NCBI GenBank assembly: GCA_900767955.1
Contig: CAAGBC010000029.1
Location: 1-64,000, forward strand
DNA from: Spirochaetia bacterium
Lineage (GTDB): Bacteria > Spirochaetota > Spirochaetia > Treponematales > Treponemataceae
Direction: 5' to 3'
DNA length: 64,000 bases
This document shows, in pieces, positions 36,375 to 45,779 of the stretch. Numbering within the stretch: the stretch's first letter is position 1; each line of letters opens with the position of its first letter. Made by a program: the position numbers and the translations under genes. The notes under the pieces were generated by a model. The model was not told where the DNA came from, searched no databases, and saw nothing but the letters and a program-made list of their open reading frames with translations.

Positions 36375-37052
36375 TTACATACTCATAAGAAGAGTTTTAG
36401 CATCAAGTTTTAGATTTGCATCTGCAACTTCTTTTCCGTTTGCTTTTAGTACTACAAGTGAAACACCGTTGTTAGATGGTTCAATGTGAGCTACTGTTTC
36501 AAAGAAAGGAAGCAATTTTGCATCTACAGAATCAGCAAGTTTAGAACTTTCGTTTGTGTAACTAAACCAAGCTGACATTTTTTCTGCTTTTACAAAATCA
36601 GCAACAGCTTTTACATCTTCTTCTGAAAGTTTAGCCATGTCTGCACCGTCAATAACAAGAGCAGAAATGTTAATTCCACCTTCTTTAAGAGCTTTTAATG
36701 TATTTACAACTTTTGGTAATGAAAATGTTTCCTGGTTGAAGTTCAAAATTGTACGATCACGAACAATTGTTTCGTTTAATTCTGTAATATCACCAAGATT
36801 CTTTTTCTTTGCAATTTCTGCAAGGATACTTTCATACCAAGAGATAACATTTGAAGAATGCTGATCAAATGATACATGAACAAGTTGTTTGTCATGAAGC
36901 ATTGCATCAATTCCAAACTGAACTAAAACAGAAGTTTTTCCGAGTCCTTTTTTAGAAGTGATAAGTCCCATTTCTCCAGCTTTAAGTCCACCATCTGCCA
37001 TCTTGTCAAAGAAACGCACTGGGCTATGGTCAATAAGATCTTGTTTTACCAT
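36375..37052 (-). CDS. RecA-fold P-loop protein, function unknown
   Basis: The 225-residue protein has a Walker A-like TSKKGLGKTSVL near residue 33 and a Walker B-like ISALVIDGADMA near residue 130. Its overall order recalls RecA/KaiC/DnaB-type ATPases, with no domains beyond the core. I cannot name a family. AAGGAG seven bases before the ATG at 37052 decides the start against an upstream in-frame codon. It lies 30 bases behind fusA on the same strand and is probably co-transcribed, which hints at a constitutive role. Confidence 0.7.
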   Translation of the reverse strand: MVKQDLIDHSPVRFFDKMADGGLKAGEMGLITSKKGLGKTSVLVQFGIDAMLHDKQLVHVSFDQHSSNVISWYESILAEIAKKKNLGDITELNETIVRDRTILNFNQETFSLPKVVNTLKALKEGGINISALVIDGADMAKLSEEDVKAVADFVKAEKMSAWFSYTNESSKLADSVDAKLLPFFETVAHIEPSNNGVSLVVLKANGKEVADANLKLDAKTLLMSM

Positions 37053-37082
37053 AACTAACTCCTTATTTTTATTCAAGCAAGC

Positions 37083-39185
37083 TTATTTAGCAGCTTTTTT
37101 TTGGTCTTGATACTTTTTGATAAGTTCTTCAGCAATAGCGTTTGGAACTCTACCGTATTTTTCGAATTCCATTGTGAATTCTCCCTTACCTTGTGTTGAA
37201 GAACGAAGGATTGTAGAGAATCCAAACATTTCTGAAAGTGGAACTTCAGCGTTTACAGTTGAAGAGTTGTTTTCATCTGTTGAATCAACAATTACACCAC
37301 GGCGCTGGTTGATCAAACCGAATAAGTTACCCTGGAATTCTGTTGGAGCTGTCATTTGAACTTTCATAATTGGTTCAAGGATAACAGGTTTAGCTTTTGC
37401 ATAACCTTCACGGAAAGCACCAATAGCAGCAATCTGGAATGCGTTATCGTTAGAGTCTACTGGGTGAGACTGACCATCATTAATAGTCATTTTAACACCA
37501 ACAATAGGAGCACCAATCAATGAACCTTCTTTCATTGCTTTTTGGAAACCTTTATCACAAGATGGGATAAATTCGTTAGGAATTGCACCACCCTTAATAG
37601 CGTCAACAAATTCGTAATCTTTTTCTGTAATTGGTTCCATAAATCCAGCAACACGACCGTATTGTCCTGAACCACCAGACTGTTTTTTATGTGTGTAGTT
37701 GAATGGACCTTGTGTTGTAATAGATTCACGGTAAGCAACCTGTGGAGCACCTGTTGTTACTTCACAGTTGTATTCGCGTTTCATACGTTCAACATAAACT
37801 TCAAGGTGTAATTCACCCATACCACGAATAATAGTTTCGTTAGATTCTGGGTCTGTGTATGTACGGAATGTTGGGTCTTCTTTTACGAAGCGGTTAAGAG
37901 CTTTAGACATCTGCATAGCAGCCTGTTTGTCTTTTGGTGTGATACACAAAGAAATAACAGGTTCTGGAACATACATAGAAGCCATAGAAAGGTTTGTTCC
38001 TTCGCTACAGAATGTATCACCAGAAGCACAGTCAACACCAAATAAAGCAACGATGTCACCTGCGCAACCTTCGCTAATATCTTCCATAGCAGCAGAGTTC
38101 ATACGAACAAGGCGTCCAACCTTAAAGCGTTTCTTAGAACGAGTGTTGTAAAGTTCTTCACCTTTTTTGATTTTACCTTGGTAAACACGAGTATATGTAA
38201 GCTGACCATACTGACCGTCGTCAAGTTTGAATGCCAAAGCTACACAAGGTTTATTATCAACTGATTCAAGTGCAACTTCTGCTTCATTGTGGTCTAAGTC
38301 AAGAGCAACGTTTTCTACTTCGTTTGGAGCTGGTAAGTAACGAACAACTGCATCCAAAAGTGGCTGGATACCTTTGTTTACGTGAGCAGAACCACAGAAT
38401 ACACCAACAAACTGTTCTGCAAGTGTACCTTTACGAATTGCTGCATGGATTTTTTCATGATCAAGATTAACATAATCATTTTCTTCATCCATCATTGCAT
38501 CTTCCATCAAGTCGTCATCAAAGTTGATAGCAGCTTCGATTAATTCTTTACGGAATTTTTTACAATCTTCAACCATGTGAGCTGGAATTTCTGCATAACG
38601 AAGTTCAACACCAGATTCACCTTCGAAGTAAATAGCTTTCATAGAAACTAAGTCTACTACACCTTCAAGTTTATCTTCCAAACCAATTGGGAGTTCCATC
38701 ATGTAAGCATTTAAGCCTAATTTTTCACGGAGCTGCATGCGTACGCGAACTGGGTTAGCACCTTGACGGTCACATTTGTTAACGAAAGCTACGCGAGGTA
38801 CATGATAACGTTTAAGCTGGCGGTCTACAGTAATTGATTGAGACTGAACACCAGCAACGGCACAAAGAATCATAATAGCACCGTCAAGAACGCGAAGAGA
38901 ACGTTCTACTTCTACAGTAAAGTCAACGTGTCCTGGAGTGTCAATCAAGTTAATGATTGTGTCTTTCCACTGAACCTGAGTTGCTGCTGATTGGATTGTG
39001 ATACCACGTTCACGTTCCAATTCCATGTTGTCCATAACAGCACCAACACCGTCTTTACCACGAACTTCATGAATCTGATGAATCTTGTTACAGTAGAACA
39101 AAATACGTTCTGAAGTAGTAGTTTTTCCTGAGTCAATGTGGGCACTGATACCGATATTTCTCATTTTTGAAATATCAAAAGCCAT
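37083..39185 (-). CDS. fusA: Elongation factor G, mitochondrial EFG1-like
   Basis: This is the ribosomal translocase GTPase. The 700-residue protein has the P-loop GISAHIDSGKTTTSERILFY at residues 12-31, RGITIQSAATQVQW (switch I region) near residue 60, DTPGHVDFTVEVE near residue 82, and NKCDRQGANP near residue 137. Domains II to V follow. The HEVRGKDGVGAVMDNMELERERGIT block is the form seen in mitochondrial EFG1 and in the spirochaete/planctomycete/delta (spd) EFG1 group, rather than canonical bacterial FusA. In that group EFG1 does translocation and a second paralog does recycling. GAGG precedes the ATG. Confidence 0.93.
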   Translation of the reverse strand: MAFDISKMRNIGISAHIDSGKTTTSERILFYCNKIHQIHEVRGKDGVGAVMDNMELERERGITIQSAATQVQWKDTIINLIDTPGHVDFTVEVERSLRVLDGAIMILCAVAGVQSQSITVDRQLKRYHVPRVAFVNKCDRQGANPVRVRMQLREKLGLNAYMMELPIGLEDKLEGVVDLVSMKAIYFEGESGVELRYAEIPAHMVEDCKKFRKELIEAAINFDDDLMEDAMMDEENDYVNLDHEKIHAAIRKGTLAEQFVGVFCGSAHVNKGIQPLLDAVVRYLPAPNEVENVALDLDHNEAEVALESVDNKPCVALAFKLDDGQYGQLTYTRVYQGKIKKGEELYNTRSKKRFKVGRLVRMNSAAMEDISEGCAGDIVALFGVDCASGDTFCSEGTNLSMASMYVPEPVISLCITPKDKQAAMQMSKALNRFVKEDPTFRTYTDPESNETIIRGMGELHLEVYVERMKREYNCEVTTGAPQVAYRESITTQGPFNYTHKKQSGGSGQYGRVAGFMEPITEKDYEFVDAIKGGAIPNEFIPSCDKGFQKAMKEGSLIGAPIVGVKMTINDGQSHPVDSNDNAFQIAAIGAFREGYAKAKPVILEPIMKVQMTAPTEFQGNLFGLINQRRGVIVDSTDENNSSTVNAEVPLSEMFGFSTILRSSTQGKGEFTMEFEKYGRVPNAIAEELIKKYQDQKKAAK

Positions 39186-39255
39186 ATTGTTACCTCTTTA
39201 AAAAAAATTACAATTACAATTCTATAATATTACATTAATCTAATCTATTATTCAA

Positions 39256-40644
39256 CTACTTAAGAAATGAAAAGTTTGAAGCTATTCCTAACGATAAGTT
39301 TATTTTTGTTTTATTTGCATTAATTTTATATAAGAATTTTATTTCAGCTTGAATTTTACTCAATTCTTGTTTTTTTGTGATGAAATCAATGCTTGATGAA
39401 AATTTTGAAAGTTTGTTTTTTGTTATAAAAAAATTTGTTCCAAAGGAAGTTGTGGTTGCTATTTTTTCAGAATCACTTTGATTGGTGATTTCAAAAGATG
39501 AAACAAAATACGGTCGTAAAGAATTATTTATTACTGTTGAAATAGATAATTTATTTTTTGCTTTGTTGAAAAAATCATTTGCATTGAATTTGTTTTCTGA
39601 AGAGGTGAATGTTAATTTAGATACAGTTTTTATTGTTTGCAATTCAGTGGAAAAGCCATATTTTGTAAGAAATTCGTCTTTTTCTTCTATTAAAATGTCA
39701 AATCCTATGCGTAATTTATAATTTTTTTTATTGCCATACAATGATAATTGTGGATTTATTTTAAATTGGGAATATGTGGAAATTTTCTTAGAAGCTGTTG
39801 TAATTAAAGTTTCGTGTGGTGTGTAAAAACTGAATAAATATAAAGTGAAGTTTTTAATTTTGATTTTATTTTGAAACAAAAATGAAAATTGAACATCATC
39901 AAAATTAGTTTTATACAAATTTGCAGAAAAAATTCCATCGTAATATTTTGAAGTAATTCCTAGTTGCAAGTTGGAGGATAAAATATTTTCATAGTTTGAA
40001 TTTTCTGTTTTGAATATTTTTTGAATTTTTTTAGAATCTAAGGGAAAATATCCAATAGTTGTAGCAATAGAAAATTTTATTTTTGGAGAATTATAAAGTT
40101 TTGTTTTGCCAGAAAAAATAAATGAATTATTGTCTATATACAAAAAATTCAATTGGGATTGTTTATTTTTATTTTTGTATGAATATTGGATATACGCAGA
40201 AAGATTTTCTTTGTATGAACTAGAGTTTGGAAGAGTGGCAACGCAATCTGTTACTGATAAGAATTTATTACTTAGGGGAGAAATTATAGTAGATAGGGTT
40301 GGCGTGTTGAATTTTGAAATAGCTCCAGAATAATATAAATTTCCTGCTTTGATTTTTAGATTTTGTATTGGTAAAAAATTAATTCCAAAGAAGGGCGTAT
40401 TAAAATTTGGAAATTCATTAAAAGTTGATGTTGGAATTTTTTCGTATATTTTGAATTCAAAATTTTTTAAAAAGAGTTTTTGCCCAAATAATAAAGAATA
40501 AGAATATTCATCACTTTGGGATTTGTAGGTTAATTGACTTTTTGTGTCAAATTCAATTTTTTTGAATATGGAATTTTTTTCTTCCGCGGGAGCAAGGAAA
40601 TTTATTCCATATATGATGGTTAAAATAAAAACACACTTTCTCAT
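39256..40644 (-). CDS. Predicted outer-membrane protein, 462 residues
   Basis: A signal peptide (about residues 1-19, ending FLAPAE) leads into a mature part rich in Lys, Asn, Ser and Phe. It has many amphipathic beta-like stretches (YSYSLLFGQKLFLKNFEFKIYEK, KTKINLSLGIASNFSFLK) and ends in an aliphatic/aromatic segment typical of barrels. The family is unknown. Its start codon lies in the loop of a 14-base-pair inverted repeat that also looks like the terminator of the preceding gene. A TATAAT sits four bases before the ATG in that same loop. There is no Shine-Dalgarno. Confidence 0.65.
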   Translation of the reverse strand: MRKCVFILTIIYGINFLAPAEEKNSIFKKIEFDTKSQLTYKSQSDEYSYSLLFGQKLFLKNFEFKIYEKIPTSTFNEFPNFNTPFFGINFLPIQNLKIKAGNLYYSGAISKFNTPTLSTIISPLSNKFLSVTDCVATLPNSSSYKENLSAYIQYSYKNKNKQSQLNFLYIDNNSFIFSGKTKLYNSPKIKFSIATTIGYFPLDSKKIQKIFKTENSNYENILSSNLQLGITSKYYDGIFSANLYKTNFDDVQFSFLFQNKIKIKNFTLYLFSFYTPHETLITTASKKISTYSQFKINPQLSLYGNKKNYKLRIGFDILIEEKDEFLTKYGFSTELQTIKTVSKLTFTSSENKFNANDFFNKAKNKLSISTVINNSLRPYFVSSFEITNQSDSEKIATTTSFGTNFFITKNKLSKFSSSIDFITKKQELSKIQAEIKFLYKINANKTKINLSLGIASNFSFLK

Positions 40645-40675
40645 GTAAATTATATACGCAAAGAAAGTGTGTTTT
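40628..40675 (-). terminator. 14-bp inverted repeat enclosing a start codon and -10 box
   Basis: AAAACACACTTTCT (40628-40641) and AGAAAGTGTGTTTT (40662-40675) are perfect inverted repeats. The 20-base loop holds the ATG (40642-40644) and, on the minus strand, TATAAT. Read on the minus strand the stem is followed by T-rich sequence, so it can also end the SPOR-gene transcript. Confidence 0.6.
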
Positions 40676-40697
40676 CGGCAAAGACTAGATATTTTTT

Positions 40698-41624
40698 TTA
40701 GTCTAAAGTTGTGCTTGTAATATAACTTGAAGATGAAGCGAATGTGTCAATTTTTGCAATTTTTGATTGCCAATATTCAGCTTCGCTTTTTGTTGTATAA
40801 GGTCCAACTCTAACTCTGTAGAATAACTGATCTTTTTTATCTTTGTATGTAAAGATGTCAGCAGTGATTTTATTTTCATCAAGAACTTCTCTTGCGTTTT
40901 CAGCACTTTTTTTGCTTTTAAGAGATGTTACTTGTACCCAATACTGAACAACTTTTGGTTTTGCAGGAGTTTTTGTTACTTTTGCAGTTGTAGTTGTTGA
41001 TGTTGTTGCTTTTGTAGAAGTAACTTTTTTTGGTTTTGAAACTGGCTTTGATACTTCTTTTTTTGCAACTTGTTTTACAACAGGCTTTTCTGCAACTTTT
41101 TTTGAAGTTGTTTCTATTGTATTTTTTGTTAGTTCATTTTTAGGAGTTACAACAGGTTTTTCGCTTATAACAGGATTTATATCTATTGTTGTAGTGTTAT
41201 TTATAACTGTGTGATGTGTTTGTTCAGCAGTTTTTTGTTCTGGAACGGAACTTGGAACAGCAGCAACAACATTATTTTCGTTTGGATTGTTACTGATAAT
41301 TGTCGCTTTGTCTGCATATACAGTTAATTCTGCAACGCGTGTAATTTTTTCTTCAGAATTGATTACATTTTGCTGAGGAACTTCATTATTTTGTTCAGAA
41401 AGTACTTCTGTTGCAGGCATTTTTGTCTGAGGAATTGTAGTTTCATTTTCTGCAGGTGCAAGAGAAACCCAACCGTTAGAAGTTTGCTTGTTTGAAGGAC
41501 TTACAGTTGCGATTGTTTGTGAAGATCTTGCTGTAGGTGAATATAGTATTAATGCTGCTCCTAAAACAACTAGGAGAAAAACTCCAACTGCAGCCATAAT
41601 CCATAAAGTTCTTTTTTGTTCCAT
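40698..41624 (-). CDS. Membrane-anchored SPOR-domain protein
   Basis: The 308-residue protein has a single membrane anchor at residues 8-29 near the N-terminus. A long linker rich in Thr, Lys, Val and Pro follows (including VAEKPVVKQVAKKEVSKPVS-type repeats). A C-terminal SPOR domain (about 225-300) begins YWVQVTSLKSKKSAENAREVL. The layout is that of FtsN-like or DedD-like proteins: cytoplasmic start, periplasmic peptidoglycan-binding end. GAGGA precedes the ATG. A role at the division septum is inferred from the domain, not shown. Confidence 0.8.
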   Translation of the reverse strand: MEQKRTLWIMAAVGVFLLVVLGAALILYSPTARSSQTIATVSPSNKQTSNGWVSLAPAENETTIPQTKMPATEVLSEQNNEVPQQNVINSEEKITRVAELTVYADKATIISNNPNENNVVAAVPSSVPEQKTAEQTHHTVINNTTTIDINPVISEKPVVTPKNELTKNTIETTSKKVAEKPVVKQVAKKEVSKPVSKPKKVTSTKATTSTTTTAKVTKTPAKPKVVQYWVQVTSLKSKKSAENAREVLDENKITADIFTYKDKKDQLFYRVRVGPYTTKSEAEYWQSKIAKIDTFASSSSYITSTTLD

Positions 41625-41722
41625 AATTTATAATCCTCTTTTTACAAACAGTTCATTTGTATATTCTGAATATCGGAATATAGAAAAATTTGTTTAGAAA
41701 AAAAATAAGATTTTCTTGTGTG

Positions 41723-42343
41723 TTATTTGATTTTATTTAGCGCATTATGGATTTGTATTGTTAATTTTTTTATGTTTGATTTATTTTGAATTTTTATAAT
41801 AGGAATGTTTGTTGCTTCGTATTCTTGGAATAGTGTTTTTTGGGAACGGAATCTTTGTATAATATTTTTGATTTTGATTTTGTCGCGTTTGCAAACTCTA
41901 AAAAATCTTTGGAATGCAGAAGATTTAACAAAAAAAATGTAATCACATTGTTCCATTAATTGTGGAATTTTGTATAAAACGGTGGCATTTAAAATGATAT
42001 TTTTATTACTGTTAATATTTATAAAATTTTGAGTTTCTTCGGTTACAAAGGGATAAATTATTTCTTCTTGTTGTTTAAGCAAATTTTTGTCTTCAAATAA
42101 TAATTCTGCCAAGGCCTTTCTGTTTAATGAGCCATCTTTATTTGTAAGAATAATTCCTTTTGATGTTGCAAGATTATTAAATGTGTCTAGGATTTTTGGA
42201 GTTGCTTTTTGTATTACAGAATGAACTACTTTATCGGCATCTAAACAAATAAATCCATTTTGTTCCAAGATTGAACATACTGTATTTTTGCCAGATGCCA
42301 TTTTTCCTGTGACACATATAATTTTGCGACATGAATTATTCAT
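41723..42343 (-). CDS. coaE: Dephospho-CoA kinase
   Basis: This is the last step of coenzyme A synthesis, ATP-dependent phosphorylation of dephospho-CoA. The 206-residue protein has the P-loop VTGKMASGKNTV near residue 12 and CLDADKVVHSVIQ near residue 33 (the substrate-binding Asp). The lid and helices are typical, though the C-terminus is Lys/Ile-rich and diverged. The first codon overlaps the polA stop (TAATG), so it is translated from the polA mRNA; polA-coaE is a common pairing. Confidence 0.88.
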   Translation of the reverse strand: MNNSCRKIICVTGKMASGKNTVCSILEQNGFICLDADKVVHSVIQKATPKILDTFNNLATSKGIILTNKDGSLNRKALAELLFEDKNLLKQQEEIIYPFVTEETQNFININSNKNIILNATVLYKIPQLMEQCDYIFFVKSSAFQRFFRVCKRDKIKIKNIIQRFRSQKTLFQEYEATNIPIIKIQNKSNIKKLTIQIHNALNKIK

Positions 42344-45150
42344 TAATGAAATTCTCCCCAGTTTTTGCCGTATTCAATAGAAACTTTTAGAGGGACATTC
42401 AATTTTACAGCGTTTTCCATTTTTTCTTTGATTATGGAAATTGTTTTTTCTATTTTTTGTGGATTATCGGGACATTCTACAAGTAATTCGTCGTGAACTT
42501 GTAAAATCAGTTTTGCTTGTGTATTTTCTTCTTCAAGAGCTTTTGAAACATCTAGCATTGCTTTTTTTACGATATCAGCGGCACTTCCTTGTACTGGAGT
42601 ATTTACAGCCATTCGCTCTGCACCAGATTTTTCTAATTTGTTTTTGCTATTGATGTTTGCAATGTGACGCTTTCTTCCAAAAATTGTTTGCACAAAACCA
42701 GTTTCTTCAGTTTTTTGGATTGTGGAATTTATAAAATCATTTACTGATGAATATGTTTTAAAGTAATTTTCTATAAATTCAGCAGCTTGTGTGCGTGAAA
42801 TTCCTAAATCGTTTGCAAGGCGGAAGGCACTCATTCCGTAAATCACACCAAAGTTTATAGTTTTTGCAGTGCGGCGCATTTGTGGTGTAACTTCTTCTTG
42901 TGGAACTCCAAAAATTAATGCAGCAGTAGCTTTGTGTACATCAGTTCCAGAAATGAAGGCGTTGCACATATTTTTGTCTTGGCTTAAATGAGCTAAAACA
43001 ACTAATTCAATTTGTGAATAGTCTGCGGAAATTAAAATTGTTCCTGGAGTTGCGGTGAAGGCACTTCTGATTTTTCGGCCGGCTTCATTGCGAACAGGAA
43101 TATTTTGAAGATTTGGTTCACGACAAGAAAGTCTTCCTGTGGCAGTTCCTGTTTGAATAAAATCTGTGTGAATTCGTTCGCTTTTGTCACACATTGAAGG
43201 AAGTGTTTCTACATAAGTTGACTGTAGTTTTGCAAGTTCGCGATATTCCAAAATCATTTTTGGAACTGGATCATAAAGTGCTAATTCTTCCAAAACAGAA
43301 GTGTCTGTGGAATATCCTGTTTTAGTTTTTTTTGTTGGTTTTAAACCTCGTTCAGTAAATAAAACTTCTTGAAGTTGTTTTGGAGACGCAATATTAAAGG
43401 CGTGACCAACTGTGGAATAAATTTTATTTTGAATATCTTCAATTCCGATTGTGAGTTCTTTGTTGTAATCGTATAAAGTTTGTGAATCTAAATGAATTCC
43501 TTGAATTTCCATTTCGGCAAGAAGAGGCATAAGACGCATTTCTGTAGAAGTGAACAATTCATAAAGATTTTGGCTTTTTAATTGAGGTTCTAATTTTTGC
43601 CACAACTGAAATGTAAAATCAGCATCTTCTGCGGCGTAAGGATATGCTTTTTCAACTGGTAAATCTGCAAATGTTTGCCCCTTTGGAACTAAATCTTCGT
43701 ATTCAATTCCTTTTAGACCAAGTTTTGTTTCTGCAAGATATTCAAGGGAATAGGAATTTTTTCCTGTTTTGTCAGAATTCAAAAGCCATTCAGCAATCAT
43801 TGTATCAACAAGTTTGCATGATACTTTGTTGTTGTTTATTTTAATTCCGTTACTTCGCAAAACTTTGTAGTCGAATTTTCCATTGTGAAGAATTACAGTT
43901 ACTTGCGGATTGTTGAATAATCGTGCAATTTGTTCTAAAGCTTTATCTTGTGGAATAAAGTCCAAATTTTCAAAAAGATTTGATGTATAAAGTGGAACAT
44001 AAATTCCTTTGCCTGCTTGGGAACTTAAACTAAAACCTACAAGTTGTGTATTTAATGTATCAAGAGAAGTTGTTTCGCAATCAAAAGCAACAATTTTTTC
44101 ATTTTCTTCTATTAAATTGATGTAATTTTGCAATTCTTCAAGATTTGTTACAACGCTGTAATCACCTTGGTTTTGTTTTACTTCCAATGAAGGAACTTGT
44201 TCAGTTTGGGAGTCTTCAGATTGAGTTTGAATAATTGTTGTTGCACTTGATGAAGTTCCGCTTTCAACAGCTAATTCTGCATATTGTTTTGCAACAGCAG
44301 GAACTCCGTATTGATTTAATTTTTGTGCTGCTTTTTCAAAATTTAATTGAATTGGATTATTCACAGCGTCATCAATGTCTGAACATGGAACTGTATCGCA
44401 AAGGCGAATTAATTTTTGTGAAAAATATGCGTTTTCTTTTCCGTCAATGAGTTTTTTTTGCATTGCGCCTTTTATTTCATCAATGTGTTCGTAAATTCCA
44501 TCAAGGTTTTTGTATTGTTCCAAAAGTTTGCCCGCAGTTTTTACGCCAACGCCTTGTACACCAGGAATGTTATCTGCAGAATCTCCGTAAAGTGAAAGCA
44601 AGTCTAATAGTTGTTCAGGAGGAACGCCCCATTCAGCTTGTACGCCTTGTGGGCCTGTAACTTTCCAAACATCTGCGTGGTCTGGCTTTAAGATTTGTGT
44701 TGTTTCTGTAACTAGTTGCATTAAATCTTTGTCTCCAGAAAGAATACGACAAGATTTTCCTTGTTGTGCACATTTTTTTGCAACGGTGGCAATAATATCG
44801 TCGGCTTCGTATCCATCGCATTGAAGAACTGGAATTCCTAAGTCTGTTAATATTTCATCAATCCAAGGAATTTGTGCGTGTAAATCTTCTGGAGTTTTGT
44901 TGCGAGTTGCTTTGTATTCTTTATACATTTCGTGTCGGAATGTAGCAGTTTTGGAATCCATTGCACAGGCAATAAATTGTGGATTGTAATGTTTTAATAT
45001 TGAATGAAGGTTTCTGAAAAAACCAAAAATTGCTGATACATTATTTCCGTCTTTATTTGTTAACGGGCGATTAATAAACGCAAAGTAGCATCTGTAAATT
45101 AAACCATAAGAATCTAAAATGTAAACTGTATTTTTGTCAAAATTAACCAT
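42343..45150 (-). CDS. polA: DNA polymerase I
   Basis: This is the repair and Okazaki-fragment polymerase. The 935-residue protein has a 5'-3' exonuclease domain (residues 1-295, with QCDGYEADDIIATVA and the helix-hairpin-helix NIPGVQGVGVKTAGKLL). A 3'-5' exonuclease domain keeps the active DEDD start FDCETTSLDTL near residue 355. The polymerase domain has TGRLSCREPNLQNIPVR, SADYSQIELVVLAHLS and QVHDELLVE. All three activities thus look intact. No Shine-Dalgarno precedes the ATG; TAAACT six bases upstream with TTAACT 17 bases further suggests a leaderless start. Confidence 0.95.
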   Translation of the reverse strand: MVNFDKNTVYILDSYGLIYRCYFAFINRPLTNKDGNNVSAIFGFFRNLHSILKHYNPQFIACAMDSKTATFRHEMYKEYKATRNKTPEDLHAQIPWIDEILTDLGIPVLQCDGYEADDIIATVAKKCAQQGKSCRILSGDKDLMQLVTETTQILKPDHADVWKVTGPQGVQAEWGVPPEQLLDLLSLYGDSADNIPGVQGVGVKTAGKLLEQYKNLDGIYEHIDEIKGAMQKKLIDGKENAYFSQKLIRLCDTVPCSDIDDAVNNPIQLNFEKAAQKLNQYGVPAVAKQYAELAVESGTSSSATTIIQTQSEDSQTEQVPSLEVKQNQGDYSVVTNLEELQNYINLIEENEKIVAFDCETTSLDTLNTQLVGFSLSSQAGKGIYVPLYTSNLFENLDFIPQDKALEQIARLFNNPQVTVILHNGKFDYKVLRSNGIKINNNKVSCKLVDTMIAEWLLNSDKTGKNSYSLEYLAETKLGLKGIEYEDLVPKGQTFADLPVEKAYPYAAEDADFTFQLWQKLEPQLKSQNLYELFTSTEMRLMPLLAEMEIQGIHLDSQTLYDYNKELTIGIEDIQNKIYSTVGHAFNIASPKQLQEVLFTERGLKPTKKTKTGYSTDTSVLEELALYDPVPKMILEYRELAKLQSTYVETLPSMCDKSERIHTDFIQTGTATGRLSCREPNLQNIPVRNEAGRKIRSAFTATPGTILISADYSQIELVVLAHLSQDKNMCNAFISGTDVHKATAALIFGVPQEEVTPQMRRTAKTINFGVIYGMSAFRLANDLGISRTQAAEFIENYFKTYSSVNDFINSTIQKTEETGFVQTIFGRKRHIANINSKNKLEKSGAERMAVNTPVQGSAADIVKKAMLDVSKALEEENTQAKLILQVHDELLVECPDNPQKIEKTISIIKEKMENAVKLNVPLKVSIEYGKNWGEFH

Positions 45151-45156
45151 GGCTAC

Positions 45157-45185
45157 AGTTTACAATATCTTTGTGGTTTAGTTAA
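45157..45185 (-). promoter_or_regulatory. Possible promoter of polA (leaderless start)
   Basis: Minus-strand TTAACT (45180-45185) and TAAACT (45157-45162) are 17 bases apart and six bases from the ATG. Each matches consensus at four of six positions. Confidence 0.35.
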
Positions 45186-45214
45186 TTAGATTGGTAATTT
45201 GATGTAGTAAAAAT

Positions 45215-45490
45215 TTAATTGTAAAATTTTATATCTGAATTATGATAGGTTTTCCAAAAGTTTAGAAAGTCAAAATAGTAACTTTGCATTGCAGAAAATA
45301 TTCTTGATAAATCTTTTGAAGAAATTTGACCTTTGTTATGGGCAATCTTAAATGAGCCATTTGAAAGAACCCACACTTTTGTGTCATTTTCAGAAGGATT
45401 CCCTTTTGTTATGTGAAAATGTATAGGTTCATTATTTTCGTTTGACCAAAAATATACTTTATAACCTAGTGTTCTGATGTATATTGGCAT
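45215..45490 (-). CDS. DUF4160-family small protein
   Basis: The 91-residue protein begins MPIYIRTLGYKVYFWSNENN and has the EPIHFHI motif that marks DUF4160 proteins. These proteins are usually paired with a DUF2442-like partner and have been suspected, without proof, to be toxin-antitoxin-like. The gene overlaps the preceding 76-residue gene by one base (stop/start), so the two are translated together. The function is unknown. Confidence 0.75.
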   Translation of the reverse strand: MPIYIRTLGYKVYFWSNENNEPIHFHITKGNPSENDTKVWVLSNGSFKIAHNKGQISSKDLSRIFSAMQSYYFDFLNFWKTYHNSDIKFYN

Positions 45491-45720
45491 TATGCTGTCT
45501 CCAATTCATCTAGATTTCTGTAAGTAATTATAGCTGGATAAATTTGTTTTAGATAATCTTGGAAGAATTGATTTTTTTCTTCATTAAAATTTGAGTGTAT
45601 TATTTCACCGTTATTTTTTAATAGAATGGATTCTGCTGTGTTTATGTCTTCAAAACAGACATTTTCATCTGTATATGTAATTAAAATTCCGTCTTTTTCA
45701 CAAAATTCTTTTCTATTCAT
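45490..45720 (-). CDS. Small partner protein of the DUF4160 gene
   Basis: The 76-residue acidic protein starts MNRKEFCEKDGILITYTDENVC and ends NLDELETA. It has no signal or membrane segment. The position directly upstream of DUF4160 with overlapping codons matches the usual two-gene arrangement, but the sequence is not a clear DUF2442 match to my eye. The ribosome site is AGAGGAAACTTTAT-like, with GAGG about ten bases before the ATG. Confidence 0.6.
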   Translation of the reverse strand: MNRKEFCEKDGILITYTDENVCFEDINTAESILLKNNGEIIHSNFNEEKNQFFQDYLKQIYPAIITYRNLDELETA

Positions 45721-45779
45721 ATAAAGTTTCCTCTATAACAAATATATCACATATTGATGAAATTGTCGCATGTAAAATC

